Shown here one piece after another: positions 62,500 through 64,000 of a stretch of 64,000 bases of DNA (position 1 is the first letter of the stretch; the number at the start of each line of letters is the position of its first letter). Source of the stretch: an uncultured Roseicyclus sp. Its GTDB lineage: Bacteria; Pseudomonadota; Alphaproteobacteria; Rhodobacterales; Rhodobacteraceae. The notes beneath the pieces are model-generated. The model saw only the letters and a list, made by a program, of their open reading frames with translations, made no database searches and was not told where the DNA came from. A program made the translations under genes and the position numbers. Where the stretch lies: positions 310,001 through 374,000 of the forward strand of contig CANLLF010000001.1 in the NCBI GenBank assembly GCA_947491935.1. Direction: 5' to 3'.

Positions 62500-63641
62500 C
62501 ACATTCCCCTGCGCGCGATCTGCGCATCCAGTGCGGCGCTGAACGCCTCCGCGCTCATGCCCTCGGCCAAACCGCGCCGGAGCAGCGCCGCCATGCTTTC
62601 GGGGGCCAGCCCGCCCACCGGCGGGTCGGTGTCGAGGTTCGTGGGAAAGGCATAGCCCTCCGCCGTGCAGGCAATCGCCGCCGCGCGCCGATCCTCGGGC
62701 AAGTCGCCCATCACGTCGAAGATCAGCTTCGACATCCCGACCCGGTCCACGCTCTCCATCGCGCGGCCAAAGGCCGAGGAGACCTGCAACAGGTTCGCCA
62801 TCCGGTGAATATCCTCCGACACGTTCGCCCCAGCCGCGTGGAAGAGCGCCGGGTTGAAGAACAAGCCATCGCCCTTCTCCAGCGGCAGTTGGATGCAATG
62901 CGCCTCGAAATGCGCCGCGAATTCGGGGCGGCGATAGGCCATATAGCCCGCCGCGAACATCTGACTGAACGGCAGCAACTTCGTCGGCCCACTCTCGACC
63001 GGCATGTCGCAATGGGCCAGCGCGCCCTGCAATGTCATCACCTGGCTCAGATCATGGACATGGGCCGGATATCTTGCCGCCACCTCCGCCGTCTGGAACC
63101 CGAGGTGATAATCGCGATGCGCCACCTGCGCCTGCCCGCCGGGCCGCACGACGTTGACCTGCGCCGTCATCTGGAAATCCGGGCCCAGCCACGCCTCGGC
63201 CACCGCCGCCACGGCAGGCGCCCCGTAATAGGCCGCATACCCCGCAGGATCCAGTTTGCAGTGCTTTTCCAGTGCGTTCCAGATCCGTGAATTGGCCCCT
63301 GCGGCGGCGAAGTGATCCGCCCCGCCGCCCTGCCCGGCCTCGTCCGCGATGATCCGCTCGAAAACCGCGCTGGCGGCGTCAATTGCCCGGTGATCCGGCT
63401 GCGCCTGTTTCAGCACCACCGCGCCCGCGGACTTGCCCAGAACCCAGGCCCATTCGGCCAGCAACTCGGACCGCCCGGCCCCCGCCAGGACATCCGCCAA
63501 CGCCGTCATATCGTAGATCGGCACGTTCTTCTCAACCCGATCCGTGAAGGACAGCTCCGACGCTTCGAGCCGCCGCGACGTCAACTCTGCAAACTCCGCC
63601 AGCGAGCCGCTGTCGGAGGAAAAGTATCCCGTGTGCTTCAT
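62499..63641 (-). CDS. Phytanoyl-CoA dioxygenase (PhyH) family protein
   Basis: A 380-residue Fe(II)/2-oxoglutarate-dependent oxygenase. Iron ligands fit HxD in VAHRDYHLGF (about 173-182) and the distal His of LFHAAGANVSED with the RMAN arginine. Placed between a sugar-type ABC ATPase and iolB, it probably hydroxylates or demethylates an inositol derivative, rather than phytanoyl-CoA. Starts 15 bp after the ABC gene. Confidence 0.82.
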   Translation of the reverse strand: MKHTGYFSSDSGSLAEFAELTSRRLEASELSFTDRVEKNVPIYDMTALADVLAGAGRSELLAEWAWVLGKSAGAVVLKQAQPDHRAIDAASAVFERIIADEAGQGGGADHFAAAGANSRIWNALEKHCKLDPAGYAAYYGAPAVAAVAEAWLGPDFQMTAQVNVVRPGGQAQVAHRDYHLGFQTAEVAARYPAHVHDLSQVMTLQGALAHCDMPVESGPTKLLPFSQMFAAGYMAYRRPEFAAHFEAHCIQLPLEKGDGLFFNPALFHAAGANVSEDIHRMANLLQVSSAFGRAMESVDRVGMSKLIFDVMGDLPEDRRAAAIACTAEGYAFPTNLDTDPPVGGLAPESMAALLRRGLAEGMSAEAFSAALDAQIARRGM

Positions 63642-63656
63642 TGGTCCGTTCCCTGT

Positions 63657-64000
63657 TCAGACAGTTCCGCCAAGCGAACCCTCAAGCTGCGCCATCTCCT
63701 GGCCACCGGCCATCAGGTCCTGCAACTCCTCGGGTGTGATCTCACCCCGGGCGGCGGTGCCGAGCGTCTTGCCGCGGTTGAGCACGGTAAACCGATCCCC
63801 CACCGCCATGGCGTGGCGCACATTGTGGGTGATGAAGACGACGCCGATGCCGGATTTGCGCACCCGGTCGACGGTTGCCAGCACGTTGGAGGTCTGCCGC
63901 ACGCCCAGCGCCGAGGTCGGCTCATCGAGGATCAGGACTTTCGCCCCGAAATAGACCGCGCGCGCAATGGCCACCGTCTGCCGTTCCCCGCCTGACAGCG
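63657..64000 (-). CDS. Sugar ABC transporter ATP-binding protein (partial, window edge)
   Basis: The C-terminal 114 residues of a single-NBD ATPase. Visible are the signature LSGGERQ at the edge, Walker [13 protein letters not shown] and the H-loop ITHN. It stops after one NBD, so it is the short FrcA-like class rather than the tandem RbsA class. It is the first visible gene of the iolB group; the transporter's other parts lie beyond the window. Confidence 0.88.
   Translation of the reverse strand, partial: LSGGERQTVAIARAVYFGAKVLILDEPTSALGVRQTSNVLATVDRVRKSGIGVVFITHNVRHAMAVGDRFTVLNRGKTLGTAARGEITPEELQDLMAGGQEMAQLEGSLGGTV

Overview
The window is GC-rich (about 64-65% by eye), densely packed DNA with many ATGA or GTGA start/stop overlaps. 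It most likely comes from an alphaproteobacterium of the Rhodobacterales (Roseobacter group). The grounds are a heterotetrameric sarcosine oxidase operon (soxBDAG), a cytoplasmic-type sulfite dehydrogenase (soeABC), a DUF6455 gene behind an FnrL-type box, a non-pyrrolysine MttB paralogue beside a dimethylglycine-dehydrogenase-like protein, and many TRAP, ABC, Gfo/Idh/MocA and LacI genes. The genus cannot be fixed. I see no tRNA, rRNA, CRISPR array, transposase or phage gene, and no gene-free stretch longer than about 250 bases.

Layout, left to right. 0-3.4 kb: a MoxR-type AAA+ ATPase with neighbours, and phosphomannomutase. 3.7-7.0 kb: a translationally coupled operon of hydantoinase/dihydropyrimidinase, VOC protein, Asp/Glu/hydantoin racemase and DapA-type aldolase. 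7.1-10.5 kb: an envelope lipid operon (GT2, LAB_N protein, ArnT-like GT39, PAP2 phosphatase). 10.7-20.2 kb: a methylamine catabolic block (GcvT-fused FAD dehydrogenase, MttB homologue, TetR regulator, soxBDAG).

20.2-36.2 kb: a large carbohydrate or cyclitol catabolic region. A minus-strand run (SDR, MocA-like dehydrogenase, isomerase, sugar ABC transporter, three more Gfo/Idh/MocA proteins) is divergent from a LacI regulator, with two inverted copies of one operator between them. A second LacI gene faces an operon of a MocD-like desaturase, MocE-like Rieske ferredoxin, PanB-like aldolase and SDR. Together these resemble the rhizopine (methyl-inosamine) catabolic gene set, although no gene is diagnostic. 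36.2-46.7 kb: DUF6455, DapA-type, orphan CoxL-type molybdenum hydroxylase and aspartate dehydrogenase genes. Then comes a minus-strand set of Rieske oxygenase, glutamine-synthetase-like ligase, 3-hydroxyanthranilate dioxygenase and TRAP transporter, suggesting uptake and breakdown of an aromatic amine or acid.

46.9-52.5 kb: soeABC for sulfite oxidation into the quinone pool, with a palindromic element between soeA and soeB, then dimethylarginine dimethylaminohydrolase. 52.6-61 kb: the homogentisate pathway (hmgA, maiA, fahA) with small accessory genes, an MBL-fold protein, HdeD, and an MhpA/MhaA-like flavin hydroxylase followed by a 62-aa DUF2783 protein that may feed homogentisate. A chimeric gene remnant here records an old tandem duplication. 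61-64 kb: a small ClpX-zinc-finger/HTH protein with a striking tandem operator, a VOC protein, and a minus-strand inositol-type group (ABC ATPase running off the edge, PhyH dioxygenase, iolB).

Signals not explained by the genes: a recurrent 16-bp motif, GTTAA-N4-GTTAA, occurs seven times in the first 33 kb and in one orientation wherever it is polar. There are also several clean palindromic operators. All functions are inferred from motifs read by eye, with no database search.
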